IMG/VR virus record: IMGVR_UViG_3300035698_003454
Coordinates: 1-48,598 of that record
Origin: a virus
Direction: 5' to 3' (one strand)
Length of the DNA stretch: 48,598 bases
Shown: in pieces, positions 11,732 to 21,736 of the stretch
Layout of the letters: every line of letters begins with the position of its first letter
Numbering within the stretch: position 1 is the first letter of the stretch
Program-made: the position numbers and the translations under genes
The notes under the pieces: model-generated
Databases searched by the model: none
What the model was told of the DNA's origin: nothing
Seen by the model: only the letters and a program-made list of their open reading frames with translations

Positions 11732-13860
11732 TGGATCTTTTTGGTGAATATAATAAAGATAAAGAAGAAGAACCATTATTATTATCAGACGAAGAACAGA
11801 CACAAGAGCAAGAAGATGAAGATTGGCTTGCTATAGCTAATGATGCTTTTCGCGTTAGTGATAACTTTTTTAACAGTTCTATACGTAAAGAGATTAATAA
11901 AAATATAGATCAGTTTAATAGTAAACATGCTAGTAATTCTAAATATAATTCTTCTTCCTATAAATATCGTTCTAAGATATTTAGACCTAAAACTCGGTCA
12001 ACTATACGAAGACATGAAGCTGCTGCTGCTATAGCATATTTTTCATCTACTGATATTGTTAGTTGTGAAGCTCTTTACCCTGATGATAAAACAGCTAAAT
12101 ATGGTGCTGTAATAGCTAATAATTTAATCAATGGACGGTTAGCAGAACCTGTTATGCGTTGGTTCCAGACATGTTTAGGAGCTTATCAAGATGCAATGGT
12201 ACAAGGTATTGTTATTTCTAAGCAAGATTGGCTTTATAAGGAAAAAACTAAAATTGAAGATGGGATGCTCTTAAATCGAAGAGTAACCGATGATCGTTTT
12301 ACTTGTGATCTTGTACCTGTTGAAAATTTTAGATTTGATCCTAACAGTGACTGGAGAGATCCTATTTTAGATTCTCCTTATTTGATAGAACTTATACCAA
12401 TGTACCGATATGAAGTTAAAGAACAGATGCAGTCACCATCTTCTGTTATTTCTTGGAAACAGTACAATGAAGATATATTGAAAGAAACATCTAGTCCAAC
12501 CAATGAATCGACCATGATGCGAAGAAATGAAGGTCGAACAAAAATAACCAATCAAAACCATGAAGAATCTGATTATGATATTATTTGGCTTCATTCGAAT
12601 ATAATTCGTGTTGATGGTGAAGATGTTTTTTTTCTAACTTTAGGTAAAACTAAGCTACTAAGTAATCCTGTACCTGTTACAGATGTATTCTCACAAGGCA
12701 GACCATATCGTATTGGTGTTTGTAACCTAGAGACACACAAGACGCATCCGGCATCCCCTGTAGAGCTTATTAGAGGCATGCAGATGGAAGCAAATGACAT
12801 AGCTAACCAAAGACTTGATAATGTAAAGCTAGTCGTTAATAGGCGGTCATTTGTTCGGAGAGGTGCTAAAATTGATCTTAGAAGTCTTACCCATTCGGCT
12901 CCGGGAGGTATAACTCTCGTTGAGGATGTTAATCGTGATGTACGTCATGATGCACCACCTGATGTAACAAGTTCAAGCTATGCAGAACAGGATAGATTAA
13001 ATAACGATCTTGATGAACTTGCTGGTTCTTTCAGTAGTTCTTCTGTTGCTAGCAATAGACAAATGAATGAAACAGTTGGTGGAATGCAAATTATGTCTGC
13101 TGATGCAAATAACATAACAGACTTTCAACTAAAAATATTTGCAGAAACTTGGCTTAAACCTGTGTTGATGGATTTTCTTTTGCTTGAGAAAGAACATGAA
13201 TCTGATCCTAAACGTTTAATAGCAGCAAGTTATGGACTTGACCCAGAACAAGCACTTCAAATGTTGAAATCAGATATTCTTGTTAAGCTATCTGTTGGCT
13301 TTGGAGCAACTAACCCTCAAAAACAGGTAGAAAAACTTGCATTTGGTTTACAAACATTAGGTAATTTTTTGCCTAAAAAGATACAACAACTTGATGGTGA
13401 TGAAATTTCTAAAGAGATATTTGCTGCTCTTGGTTACCAAGATGGTAAACGCTTTTTTAAAGATGAGCAACAAGAAGATCCAGAGAAGCAAGAAATGGCT
13501 AAGGTTATCCAAAAACTTCAACAACAACTTCAAATGAAACAAGCTGAGATCCAAGGTAAGATCCAAGTTGAACAAACTAAGCAACAAGGTAATCTCCAAC
13601 GTGAAGAATTAAGAAATCAGGTTAATATGGAAGTTGCTAGGATGAATCAAGAGATTGACTATATTAACCAGCAGATTGATGCTGAGAAGAATGATATTAA
13701 ACGTGCCGAGTTAATTATACAGCGTGAAGCATTTGAGCAGAATAAGAAGATGCAGCAAGTTACTGTAGCTAAAGATGAGCGTGATCGTATGAGCGATATT
13801 CTTATGAATAATGAATATGGCTTAGCTCCGGGGATAGAAGAGAGGCCGGGTAAAGGATAA
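11731..13860 (+). CDS. Portal protein
   Basis: A 709-residue protein, the size of podovirus portals (P22 gp1 is about 725). It would form the dodecameric ring at the unique head vertex through which DNA is packaged and ejected. Recognisable portal-like features are the clip/stem region in the middle (residues about 330-480, including the SAPGGITLVEDVNRD stretch) and the long Gln-rich helical C-terminus (about 575-690: repeated QQ, MAKVIQKLQQQLQMKQAEI) that could form the barrel. Position after terminase and before the scaffold fits. Start chosen by overlap with the upstream stop. Confidence 0.85.
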   Translation: MDLFGEYNKDKEEEPLLLSDEEQTQEQEDEDWLAIANDAFRVSDNFFNSSIRKEINKNIDQFNSKHASNSKYNSSSYKYRSKIFRPKTRSTIRRHEAAAAIAYFSSTDIVSCEALYPDDKTAKYGAVIANNLINGRLAEPVMRWFQTCLGAYQDAMVQGIVISKQDWLYKEKTKIEDGMLLNRRVTDDRFTCDLVPVENFRFDPNSDWRDPILDSPYLIELIPMYRYEVKEQMQSPSSVISWKQYNEDILKETSSPTNESTMMRRNEGRTKITNQNHEESDYDIIWLHSNIIRVDGEDVFFLTLGKTKLLSNPVPVTDVFSQGRPYRIGVCNLETHKTHPASPVELIRGMQMEANDIANQRLDNVKLVVNRRSFVRRGAKIDLRSLTHSAPGGITLVEDVNRDVRHDAPPDVTSSSYAEQDRLNNDLDELAGSFSSSSVASNRQMNETVGGMQIMSADANNITDFQLKIFAETWLKPVLMDFLLLEKEHESDPKRLIAASYGLDPEQALQMLKSDILVKLSVGFGATNPQKQVEKLAFGLQTLGNFLPKKIQQLDGDEISKEIFAALGYQDGKRFFKDEQQEDPEKQEMAKVIQKLQQQLQMKQAEIQGKIQVEQTKQQGNLQREELRNQVNMEVARMNQEIDYINQQIDAEKNDIKRAELIIQREAFEQNKKMQQVTVAKDERDRMSDILMNNEYGLAPGIEERPGKG

Positions 13861-14123
13861 TGGATCAAGTAGAAATTATTGCTCTAGGAGAAGAAGCTAG
13901 GATATTTTTTAACAGTAAGATATTTATCTATCTTTCAGAGAAAGCTGCAAGTGAAGTAGATAACGCTAAACAAGAACTTGTTGATGTTAATGCAGAAGAT
14001 ACTAAGAAAATACGTGAGTTACAAAACTTGGTAATACGTTTTGACTGCTTTGAAAATTGGTTAAAGGAATTAATTTTGGTTGGGGATGCTACTTACGAGC
14101 AGTATCTAGAAGAAGGTGAATAA
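13860..14123 (+). CDS. Small helical head-assembly-region protein
   Basis: An 87-residue protein, helical and acidic (KAASEVDNAKQELVDVNAED, then FENWLKELILVGD). Its ATG overlaps the portal stop (GGATAATGG). AAAGGA serves as ribosome site. No family recognised. Between portal and scaffold, it may assist head assembly. Confidence 0.6.
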   Translation: MDQVEIIALGEEARIFFNSKIFIYLSEKAASEVDNAKQELVDVNAEDTKKIRELQNLVIRFDCFENWLKELILVGDATYEQYLEEGE

Positions 14124-14161
14124 TGTGTTATCTACGGACGCACAAAACGAAGGAGTAAAAC

Positions 14162-15118
14162 ATGGAAAATGAAAAATTGGACGTAGAAGAATCTGCTATC
14201 CAAGAAAAAGTTGTAGAAAAAGTTGTTGAACCTGTTTTAGCAAGAGATGAAGCATCTGATGACATTGCAAAACGTTATCGTGAAAAACGTAATTTAGAAA
14301 CTACTGAAAAATTTGAAGATGAAGAGGATGATAAACTAGAAGAAGAAGAAGAAGTTATTAATCTCAAGGTAGATGGTGAAATTGTCCAAAAAACTCAAGC
14401 TGAAATTGATTCTATGGGTGGAGTGGCAGAGACTCAAAAATCTCTTACCGCAGACCGTAGACTTCAACAAATAGCAGAGGAACGTCAAAAAATTGAATTA
14501 GAGCGATCTGAATTACAATTAGCACAACAACAATTGCAAAAACATCAAACATCATTGGCTAAACAGAATAAAGCTCCAGATGTATCAAATGTAGACATTG
14601 ATAAAGCATATGTAGATTATGCTGATGCTGTGTACTCAGGTGATACAGAACAGCTTATTGCAGCAACAAAGAAACTACAATCAATCAATGTAAGACAAGA
14701 AACAAAGATTGATACAACTGCCGAGATAGATGCAGCTGTAAAACGTACAATCAACGAAACAAATAGAAACACTTCTATTAATCTTGGGAAAAAAGCATTT
14801 GCAGATCAATATAGCAATATTGCCAACAATCCAGAGTTATATAATTTTGCAAATCAAAAGACTATAACGATTATGAATGCTAATCCTACTTGGACTCCAG
14901 AAGAAATTATTATGGAAGCCGGTAAGCAAACACAAGAATGGATTGATAGTATTGCTGGTACTAACCATGTTGATTCTACGTTAGAACAACGAAATGAACA
15001 GAAACGAAAGAAAGTATCCTTATCATCAGCAAAAGCTAAAAAACTTGCTGATGATGGATATAAACCTAAAACACAAGAAGAAATTTTTGCCGACTTCAAG
15101 AAGAGTCGAGCACGATAG
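14162..15118 (+). CDS. Scaffolding protein
   Basis: A 318-residue, highly charged protein with long predicted helices. The N-terminus is acidic (KFEDEEDDKLEEEEEVI), the middle is a Gln/Glu-rich coiled coil (RRLQQIAEERQKIELERSEL), and the C-terminus is basic (QEEIFADFKKSRAR), the usual place for coat-binding helices in scaffolds. Position directly before the major capsid gene fits. It would direct procapsid assembly and leave before or during packaging. The call rests on composition and position. Confidence 0.75.
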   Translation: MENEKLDVEESAIQEKVVEKVVEPVLARDEASDDIAKRYREKRNLETTEKFEDEEDDKLEEEEEVINLKVDGEIVQKTQAEIDSMGGVAETQKSLTADRRLQQIAEERQKIELERSELQLAQQQLQKHQTSLAKQNKAPDVSNVDIDKAYVDYADAVYSGDTEQLIAATKKLQSINVRQETKIDTTAEIDAAVKRTINETNRNTSINLGKKAFADQYSNIANNPELYNFANQKTITIMNANPTWTPEEIIMEAGKQTQEWIDSIAGTNHVDSTLEQRNEQKRKKVSLSSAKAKKLADDGYKPKTQEEIFADFKKSRAR

Positions 15119-15126
15119 GAGTTCAA

Positions 15127-16089
15127 ATGAGCGGCCAACTATGGGGAACCTCCGATCTCGGAGGATATATGTACACTGATGAATTGTCAGATAAATTACG
15201 CTACGAACTAAAGCCTATGGTTCGGTATCGTCAACACTGTGACGCTAAAGACGCAATGAGCAAAGGCTTGAATAAAGGTGAAGAGTTCCATTGGGATGTT
15301 TATTCAAAAATTGCTACTCAAGGTAGTACCATTACAGAAACGCAAGAAATGCCAGAAAGTAACTTTACAATTACTCAAGGTAGCTTGACTGTAACTGAAT
15401 ATGGTAATGCCGTACCTTATAACCAAAAACTTGATAACTTGTCCAAACATAGTGTTGAAGAAGTTATTGATAACGTATTGAAGGATGATGCTGCTAAAGC
15501 ATTTGATATTGCTGCAAGAGCACAATTTGATGCTGCAAAAATTACTGTTAGTGCTACTGCTGCTGGTGTATCAACAGACGATAAGCTTGTATGGACAATT
15601 AATGGTACTTGTGCAACTTCAAATGCTGCTGCAATGAATCTTTATCATGTAAAAGGTATTGTTGATTACATGAAAGAACGTAATATACCGACATTTAGTG
15701 GTGGTGATTATTTTTGTATTGCTCGTCCAGCAACTTTCCGTACATTGAAGAATGATATGGAAGCCCTTTATAAATATGTTGATCGTGGTTTCGGCATGAT
15801 TATGAATGGTGAAATTGGTCGCTACGAAGGTGTAAGATTTATTGAACAAACTAATATTGCTGCTTCTACTGCATTGTTTGATGGCAACGGTAACGTGTCT
15901 GATGATGCTCATTTTTTCGGGAAAGATACTGTAGCTGAAGCTATTGTTGTTCCTGAAGAAATTCGTGGTAAGATTCCTACAGATTATGGTCGTTCAAAGG
16001 GCATTGCATGGTATGCATTAGAAGGTTTTGGTATTGTCCATACTGATGCTACTAATTGTCGTATTGTTCGTTGGACTAGTTCAACTTAA
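15127..16089 (+). CDS. Major capsid protein
   Basis: A 320-residue coat protein. The sequence follows the HK97-fold N4-gp56 type pattern: an N-terminal arm, a long extended loop with KGEEFHWDVYSKIATQGS, then the conserved EMPESNFTITQGSLTVTEYG and VPYNQKLDNLS segments, a spine helix (VEEVIDNVLKDDAAKAFDI) and an axial domain near the end. AGGAG lies six bases before ATG at 15127, nine bases after the scaffold stop. This shell protein should be the most abundant virion component. Confidence 0.88.
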   Translation: MSGQLWGTSDLGGYMYTDELSDKLRYELKPMVRYRQHCDAKDAMSKGLNKGEEFHWDVYSKIATQGSTITETQEMPESNFTITQGSLTVTEYGNAVPYNQKLDNLSKHSVEEVIDNVLKDDAAKAFDIAARAQFDAAKITVSATAAGVSTDDKLVWTINGTCATSNAAAMNLYHVKGIVDYMKERNIPTFSGGDYFCIARPATFRTLKNDMEALYKYVDRGFGMIMNGEIGRYEGVRFIEQTNIAASTALFDGNGNVSDDAHFFGKDTVAEAIVVPEEIRGKIPTDYGRSKGIAWYALEGFGIVHTDATNCRIVRWTSST

Positions 16090-16105
16090 GAAAGGAGAAA
16101 TAAAA

Positions 16106-16477
16106 ATGGCTTATGATAAACCGATGTATCAAACTATTGTAGCACCTGCTAATGCTTCATTAAGCACTGCTGCTCATGTTTTTCAAGGGCAAGGACCAGT
16201 AGGAAAAACTGGTCGTATTGTTCATGTATCTATGGGTTTTACAACCGCTAACTCTACTGCTGCTGGTGGTCTTGATTTTGGAACTATTGGAGATGATGAT
16301 CTTTATGGCACACTTAGCTGTGCAGCAGTTCAAGCTGATAATAGTGCTGTTGTAGCTACTGTTGCACAACTTGCTGCATTCACTACCCTTCCTGCTGATA
16401 CTCTTTTTGTTGTTAGTGGTGATGGTTTAGGGACTGCTGGTGTTGCTGATATTGCGATAACTATTGCTTGGTCTTAA
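16106..16477 (+). CDS. Candidate capsid decoration protein
   Basis: A 123-residue protein, rich in Ala, Gly, Thr and Ser and largely beta by pattern. AAAGGAG precedes ATG at 16106; an upstream start inside the capsid gene is less likely. Immediately after the major capsid gene, small beta-rich proteins of this composition are usually head decoration or cement proteins. No specific family is recognised, so the call is by position and composition. Confidence 0.6.
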   Translation: MAYDKPMYQTIVAPANASLSTAAHVFQGQGPVGKTGRIVHVSMGFTTANSTAAGGLDFGTIGDDDLYGTLSCAAVQADNSAVVATVAQLAAFTTLPADTLFVVSGDGLGTAGVADIAITIAWS

Positions 16478-16479
16478 TC

Positions 16480-16650
16480 ATGTTTGGCATAAGTTTAGAA
16501 GATTATTTCCTTGAAGCCGAAGAAAGGAAACGAACAGTGAAGACTACTAGTGGGAACCAAAAGACTGGTCTTTCGAAACAGGTTAAAATCCCTAAGGGGT
16601 ATAAACCTCGTGGCGAAGGTCAGGGTCAACGTCCAACAGAAGGTAAATAA
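16480..16650 (+). CDS. 56-residue basic hypothetical protein
   Basis: ATG at 16480 directly follows the upstream stop. The first 20 residues are a helix (MFGISLEDYFLEAEERKRTV). The rest is basic and Gly/Lys-rich (KQVKIPKGYKPRGEGQGQRP), probably disordered, suited to DNA or coat binding. It is the last gene before a strong terminator. No known family. Confidence 0.55.
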   Translation: MFGISLEDYFLEAEERKRTVKTTSGNQKTGLSKQVKIPKGYKPRGEGQGQRPTEGK

Positions 16651-16656
16651 CTTTTT

Positions 16657-16686
16657 AAAGGGTAGGGTAATACCTACCCTTTTTTT
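16657..16686 (+). terminator. Rho-independent terminator after the capsid genes
   Basis: A perfect 10-bp stem AAAGGGTAGG / CCTACCCTTT with a six-base loop, then a run of T. It would reduce transcription past the abundant capsid genes and so lower expression of the adaptor and tail genes. Confidence 0.9.
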
Positions 16687-16701
16687 AAAAAAGGGAATCT
16701 A

Positions 16702-16896
16702 ATGGATACTGATAATTCGTATGCACGATGTGGTAGAAATATATATGGAAAACAATATTATAAAGATGAAAAGTTCTATAATAAAAATTTAGAAGAGATT
16801 ACTGATTCTGGAAAAATTGTTCAACAAGTAGAAACCGTGGTAAATGAAGTTAAACCAAAAAAGAAACGTGGTCGTAAACCTGTTAAAAAGGATTAA
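16702..16896 (+). CDS. 64-residue protein with an AT-hook-like tail
   Basis: ATG at 16702 with AAAAAAGGG upstream, the first gene after the terminator. The C-terminus KPKKKRGRKPVKKD contains an RGRKP core like the AT-hook DNA-minor-groove motif. The N-terminal half (YGKQYYKDEKFYNKN) is aromatic and polar. It could bind the packaged DNA near the portal vertex or the AT-rich genome in general. No wider family recognised. Confidence 0.55.
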   Translation: MDTDNSYARCGRNIYGKQYYKDEKFYNKNLEEITDSGKIVQQVETVVNEVKPKKKRGRKPVKKD

Positions 16897-16899
16897 TCA

Positions 16900-17562
16900 A
16901 TGACATTCCTTGAGTTATGCAAAAGAACTCGTAGAGCTTGTGGAATACAAGGCTCTGGACCTGTAACAGTTAGTGATAGATCTGGTATTGAAGCTAATAT
17001 TGTGGATTGGGTTGCTGAAGCCGACCAACTTATACAATCTGAATATCCTGATTGGAAGTTTCTTTGGAATGAGTGGTCTACAGATACTCAAGCTAATGTA
17101 TCACTTTATTCTGGGGATTCAGATTTAGGATATTGGGATCAAAATAGTTTTGTTTTAGATAGAGGAACAGATAGCAGTATAAAATTAAGCTATATAGATT
17201 ATAGTCCTATTGTTTGTTCAGAAGAAACATCATGTCCATCTACAATTAGCATAAGACCAGATAACAAGCTTCAACTTAATTGCAAAGCTGATGATGAATA
17301 TGAACTTTCTGGATACTATTGGAAAGCACCAGCAAAAATGACTGCTAATACGGATGTATCATTAATACCGCTTCAATTTCATATGATTATTGTTAGAAGA
17401 GCAACAATGTTTTTTGCAGAAGAAAAAGAACATATAGACCTTCTCAATTATACATCAAAAGAATATTTAACACTTCTTGATTGGTTAGTAGCACATTCTG
17501 GAGAAAATCTTTATTATCTAAATATGATTGCACCACCAAGTTTAGGAATTAGATCTATATGA
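16900..17562 (+). CDS. Head-tail adaptor protein (head completion)
   Basis: A 220-residue protein. The N-terminus follows a pattern I recognise from many podovirus and siphovirus adaptor proteins: FLELCKRTRRACGIQGSGP, then VDWVAEADQLIQSEYPDWKF. These proteins, like P22 gp4, form a ring under the portal that holds the packaged DNA and carries the tail. The C-terminal half is beta-rich. Its stop overlaps the start of the hub gene in ATGA. Function by family resemblance and position. Confidence 0.7.
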   Translation: MTFLELCKRTRRACGIQGSGPVTVSDRSGIEANIVDWVAEADQLIQSEYPDWKFLWNEWSTDTQANVSLYSGDSDLGYWDQNSFVLDRGTDSSIKLSYIDYSPIVCSEETSCPSTISIRPDNKLQLNCKADDEYELSGYYWKAPAKMTANTDVSLIPLQFHMIIVRRATMFFAEEKEHIDLLNYTSKEYLTLLDWLVAHSGENLYYLNMIAPPSLGIRSI

Positions 17563-19148
17563 ACAAACGTAGAACTACCTATATTCAGCTTAAAGGTGGA
17601 ATAAACACAGAGACTCCTGCTCTTTCGTTGAAGTCTGGAGAATTGAGTACGGCTCAAAATTATACTGTATCAACTAATGGTGGCTATGAGAGAGTTATTG
17701 GATATGAGAGATACGATGGGCATACAAGCCCGTCGAGTCTGCTTTTGTCCGATTCCGGTTTTGATGACGCAACCTTTCAAGCTGCTATAGAAACAGCAAG
17801 AGCTGATATAGATGCTGTTCCTGGCTCTGGATCTATTCTTGGTGTTTGGATGTATAAAGGCGTTGTTTACGTATTCCGAAACAATGTTGGGGGTACTGCT
17901 GCTTTAATGTATAAATCAACCTCTTCTGGTTGGAGCTTGGTGACAACGCCAGCATTGCAACCAAGTGGGCGATATGAATTTGTCAACGAAAATTTTAAAG
18001 GGGATCTGTCTTATTTTCTTATGTATGGATGCGATGGAGTAAATCCAGCCTTTGAATTTAACGGAACAACTCTAACTCAAATTACAACTACAGCATCTCC
18101 AAACACGCCAATACATCTCATACCGTTCAAAAGAAGTTTGTGGTTAGGTTTTGCAAGCGGGGCTATATATTATTCGGTTGTAAATGATCCCACTGATTTT
18201 GTTGCGGTAAATGGGGCTGGACAAAAAGATCTTGGTCAAGCGCATACAGGATTTTCTCATACTGTTGGAGATACTCTGATTGCTTTTACCCGCAACAGAA
18301 CCTATATTTTTACTGAATCTTATAGCGATACTTATCCATTCCAATCTGATGTTCATAGTAGGGATTCGGGAGCTGTTGAATACACTTGTCAGTCAATGGG
18401 GGTTCCTCTTTATTTGGATGACAGAGGGATAACAACCATTAACGCAGTACAAAGTTATGGAGACTTTAAAAATAATACGATTTCAAAAGACTACGATAGG
18501 TTATTGAGAGAGTTGATAACAAAAGATATTTCTTGTTCTGTCAGAGTTAGGGAAAAAAATCACTATAAGTTGTTTTTCGCTAATGGTGAAGCAATTTGTA
18601 TTACCCTGCTTGATGGTAAGGCTGGTGGGGCTACAAGGTTAGATTACGGTAAAAATATTACTACAGTATGTTCTAGCGAAGATAATAACGGTAATGAAGT
18701 CATCTTTTTTGGTGATGATGCGGGATTTGTTTATCAAGATAATGTTGGGACAAGTTTTGACGGATCAGTGATTGACGCATGGCTAAGAACATCTTTCTAC
18801 AATTATAATGCACCAGCAAAAACAAAGAGATTTTTTAAAATTGATATTGAACTTGAAGCATCAAATGCTTTCAATTTGTATGTTCTTCCTGATTTTTCTT
18901 ATGGATCTCCAAATTTTCCATCTCATGCAGAAAGCGAAGTTGATGTTACAGGTGGTGGTGGATATTTTGATTCAAGCTATTGGTCAGAGTTTTATTGGGA
19001 TGCACAAGCTGTTTCAACTGCATATGCATATATCAGCGGAATAGGGACAAATATGTCTCTTTATATTAGATCTGCAGGGATATACGACCAACCGCATAGA
19101 TTGCAAGGAATAATTGTATATTTTTCTGACGGAGGCTTAATACGATGA
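17559..19148 (+). CDS. Tail hub / stabilisation protein (P22 gp10-like role)
   Basis: A 529-residue, beta-rich protein starting with a segment widely seen in podovirus tail proteins (IQLKGGINTETPALSLKSGE, then YTVSTNGGYERVIGYERYDG). Length and position between adaptor and fibre match the head-closure or hub protein, as P22 gp10. I see repeated short beta blades, which suggests a propeller or knob. The start ATG overlaps the adaptor stop; the end overlaps the fibre start. Naming by role, not by strong sequence identity. Confidence 0.65.
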   Translation: MNKRRTTYIQLKGGINTETPALSLKSGELSTAQNYTVSTNGGYERVIGYERYDGHTSPSSLLLSDSGFDDATFQAAIETARADIDAVPGSGSILGVWMYKGVVYVFRNNVGGTAALMYKSTSSGWSLVTTPALQPSGRYEFVNENFKGDLSYFLMYGCDGVNPAFEFNGTTLTQITTTASPNTPIHLIPFKRSLWLGFASGAIYYSVVNDPTDFVAVNGAGQKDLGQAHTGFSHTVGDTLIAFTRNRTYIFTESYSDTYPFQSDVHSRDSGAVEYTCQSMGVPLYLDDRGITTINAVQSYGDFKNNTISKDYDRLLRELITKDISCSVRVREKNHYKLFFANGEAICITLLDGKAGGATRLDYGKNITTVCSSEDNNGNEVIFFGDDAGFVYQDNVGTSFDGSVIDAWLRTSFYNYNAPAKTKRFFKIDIELEASNAFNLYVLPDFSYGSPNFPSHAESEVDVTGGGGYFDSSYWSEFYWDAQAVSTAYAYISGIGTNMSLYIRSAGIYDQPHRLQGIIVYFSDGGLIR

Positions 19149-21736
19149 GCAATGACTATTTTAACCATTCTGCTAATGTTGTTGTGCAGGGTTCTCTTGC
19201 TAGGGCATCACAGGTGAATGATATCGCAACAGAGATTGAAGTTGGACTTGATAAGCTACCCACAGAGAACGAACTAAAGCATTTAAACACTAATTACGTT
19301 GCTGATACTGGTGCTGCTGATGCTTATGTCGTTGCTCTAACTTATACGATTACGAGTTACCCTGCTGGTCTATCTCTGACATTTAAAGCTACATATGCCA
19401 ATACTGGAGCATCTACTCTTGCTGTTGATGGGTTAGCTGCTAAAGCAATTAAACGGACTGATGGCACAGCTTTACAAGCCGCAGATATTACAGCCGATTC
19501 TCTTGTTACTGTGATTTACGATGAGACGAACTTCCAGATTATATCCGCTGTTCAGGGGATGATTACTGAAGCTGAAACAGCACAAACGGCATCAGAGACT
19601 GCACAAACGGCATCAGAGACAGCCCAGACAGCAGCAGAGACAGCACAAACTAATGCAGAGACAGCTGAGACAGCAGCAGAGACAGCTCAAACCAATGCTG
19701 AGACTGCCGAGACTAATGCAGAGACTGCTGAGACTAATGCTGCTCTAGAGAAAACATATGCTGAGGAGTGGGCGCAGAAAGCTGAAGATAGTCTTGTTAG
19801 TGTTGCTGCTGGTGGTGATGGTAGTACAGAATATTCTGCTAAACATTGGGCTGCTAAAGCATATGATAATGCAGGGTTGCCAGATATGGCTGGTAATGCT
19901 GGAGAGTTCTTAACAGTTAACTCAGGAGAAACTGGTGCTGAATGGTCAGAGCTTCCAGCTAAAACACTTGCTACAGAATCTCATACTTTTGCAGTAGCTG
20001 AAGTTAAAACTATTACTCTTTCTGAAGAACGGACTAAAGCATGTGTTGCGGTTACAAAAGAATATACACAAATAGGACAAACAAATAACATATGGACATC
20101 TTCTATTGCAGATTATGAAACTGAAGATTTTTCTGTTAATGAAACTTTAACACTTTCTGCCACTACAGGTGAAGTTACCGCAACATTAGCTTCTTCATCA
20201 TTTACGGACGCTGATATTGGTCGTATCATTACATACTATCTCGGTGGTGTTGGAAATATTGTCTCACAATCAGCAGGTGTAGCCACTGTTGCTGTTTTGG
20301 TTACTTTTTCAACAACTAATCTCATTTCAAGTGGATGGGGTCTTGTCAATATCTATCCAGAAACACTACGTATTGGCAGTGATACTGCGGATAAAAAAGC
20401 AGATGCTTTTAATTTTGGTGATGATGATGAGGACCTTTCTTCAAAAAGTGGGCTTGTTCAAATGGGTAATGGGTATGATTTTTGTTTTAATAATGACGGC
20501 ACTAAAATTTATATTCCAAAACTTTCTGACAAGACAATTCACGAATATCCTCTTTCTACTGCATATATGGTTTCAACCATCGGGACAGAGACAGGATCAG
20601 TGGCTACTGGCCTTGGGAATATTAGTGGAATTTGCATGAAGCCAGATGGAACTAAGATATTTGTTGGTGATGTTGGTGCTGAAGAAATATGGGAATTTGA
20701 TCTATCAACAGCTTATCTTATATCCTCTGCTACGGTCGGGTCAGAATTAACAAATGTTACATACGATGCCACATATTGCAATACTCCTTACAGCTTATAC
20801 ATGGACTCTACTGGAAAGTTCTTATATAACAATGACGGATCAAGAATACTTAAACTAACTTTAAATACTGCTTGGGACGCTTCAGCTAGTTATACAGGTG
20901 GTGGTGCTAGTGGAAATGATGGTAACTTTTTTGGTATTTCGTTTGCCAGTGATGGGCTTTCATATGTAACAGGCTCCCTTAACGATGGTACTATAAAAAA
21001 GTGGGAGCTTGATACTGCTTGGGTATTAAAGTCAACCTCAACCCTTCTTGATACTTATGATATTTCTGCTGGGTCAACCTGTAAAGGTGGTTTTTTTGAT
21101 GATAGCAATAGTAAGTTTTTTTATGTAGACGATGATGTTCTTTATACTGCTATTTTTAAAGATAATATAGTAAAAGATAATGAATATTCCCCTGCCATAT
21201 CACCTGCTATTAACACCACTTATTGGACAGACCTCAATAATATCACAACAGATACAACTGATAACTCTCAAGACATTTTTTGTCTTATATCAGTTGACGA
21301 AAGAACAACTTGGCTTGCCATACATGATACAAATGGAACGAGAGAAGTTGTTAAGGAAATTGCTGGTGTATGGAATTATAATAGCAATGTTACTTTTGAT
21401 AACACAACTTGGACGGCAGCTAGTGTAGATACAGAAATACAAGCAATGAAAGATGCTATGACAGTAGCAGCTAACAAAGCAACTGATGTTGAGCTTAATG
21501 ATACAGCGGATGCTGATTACCCAGAATTAGATATTGCTATTAACTTAGCTGTTATCTTATTTACTGATGATGATTCAGTGTCTCCATTAGTTAGTTCAAC
21601 CGCTATTAATTATAATGCAAATATATTAAAACAAGGAGCAATCCTAGGGACTGATTATGATTATGATCAACCTGAGAATGATGTTATTCGGGTTACAGCT
21701 CTTACTAGTGGTAATTATGACATAAGGATTATCTAA
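19145..21736 (+). CDS. Tail fibre / receptor-binding protein with propeller-like repeats
   Basis: An 863-residue protein. Residues 1-135 form a beta-rich N-terminal domain. About 142-200 are seven-residue repeats (ETAQTAS, ETAQTNA, ETAETNA), a trimeric coiled coil typical of phage fibres. From about residue 440 to 660 there are several copies of a blade-like repeat with DGTKI or similar, about 45 residues apart (FNNDGTKIYIPKLSDKTIHE, KPDGTKIFVGD), resembling YVTN/NHL-type beta-propeller blades. The C-terminal part is beta-rich. The coiled coil should stem from the tail and the propeller would face the host surface. The largest structural gene of the tail block. Confidence 0.75.
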   Translation: MSNDYFNHSANVVVQGSLARASQVNDIATEIEVGLDKLPTENELKHLNTNYVADTGAADAYVVALTYTITSYPAGLSLTFKATYANTGASTLAVDGLAAKAIKRTDGTALQAADITADSLVTVIYDETNFQIISAVQGMITEAETAQTASETAQTASETAQTAAETAQTNAETAETAAETAQTNAETAETNAETAETNAALEKTYAEEWAQKAEDSLVSVAAGGDGSTEYSAKHWAAKAYDNAGLPDMAGNAGEFLTVNSGETGAEWSELPAKTLATESHTFAVAEVKTITLSEERTKACVAVTKEYTQIGQTNNIWTSSIADYETEDFSVNETLTLSATTGEVTATLASSSFTDADIGRIITYYLGGVGNIVSQSAGVATVAVLVTFSTTNLISSGWGLVNIYPETLRIGSDTADKKADAFNFGDDDEDLSSKSGLVQMGNGYDFCFNNDGTKIYIPKLSDKTIHEYPLSTAYMVSTIGTETGSVATGLGNISGICMKPDGTKIFVGDVGAEEIWEFDLSTAYLISSATVGSELTNVTYDATYCNTPYSLYMDSTGKFLYNNDGSRILKLTLNTAWDASASYTGGGASGNDGNFFGISFASDGLSYVTGSLNDGTIKKWELDTAWVLKSTSTLLDTYDISAGSTCKGGFFDDSNSKFFYVDDDVLYTAIFKDNIVKDNEYSPAISPAINTTYWTDLNNITTDTTDNSQDIFCLISVDERTTWLAIHDTNGTREVVKEIAGVWNYNSNVTFDNTTWTAASVDTEIQAMKDAMTVAANKATDVELNDTADADYPELDIAINLAVILFTDDDSVSPLVSSTAINYNANILKQGAILGTDYDYDQPENDVIRVTALTSGNYDIRII

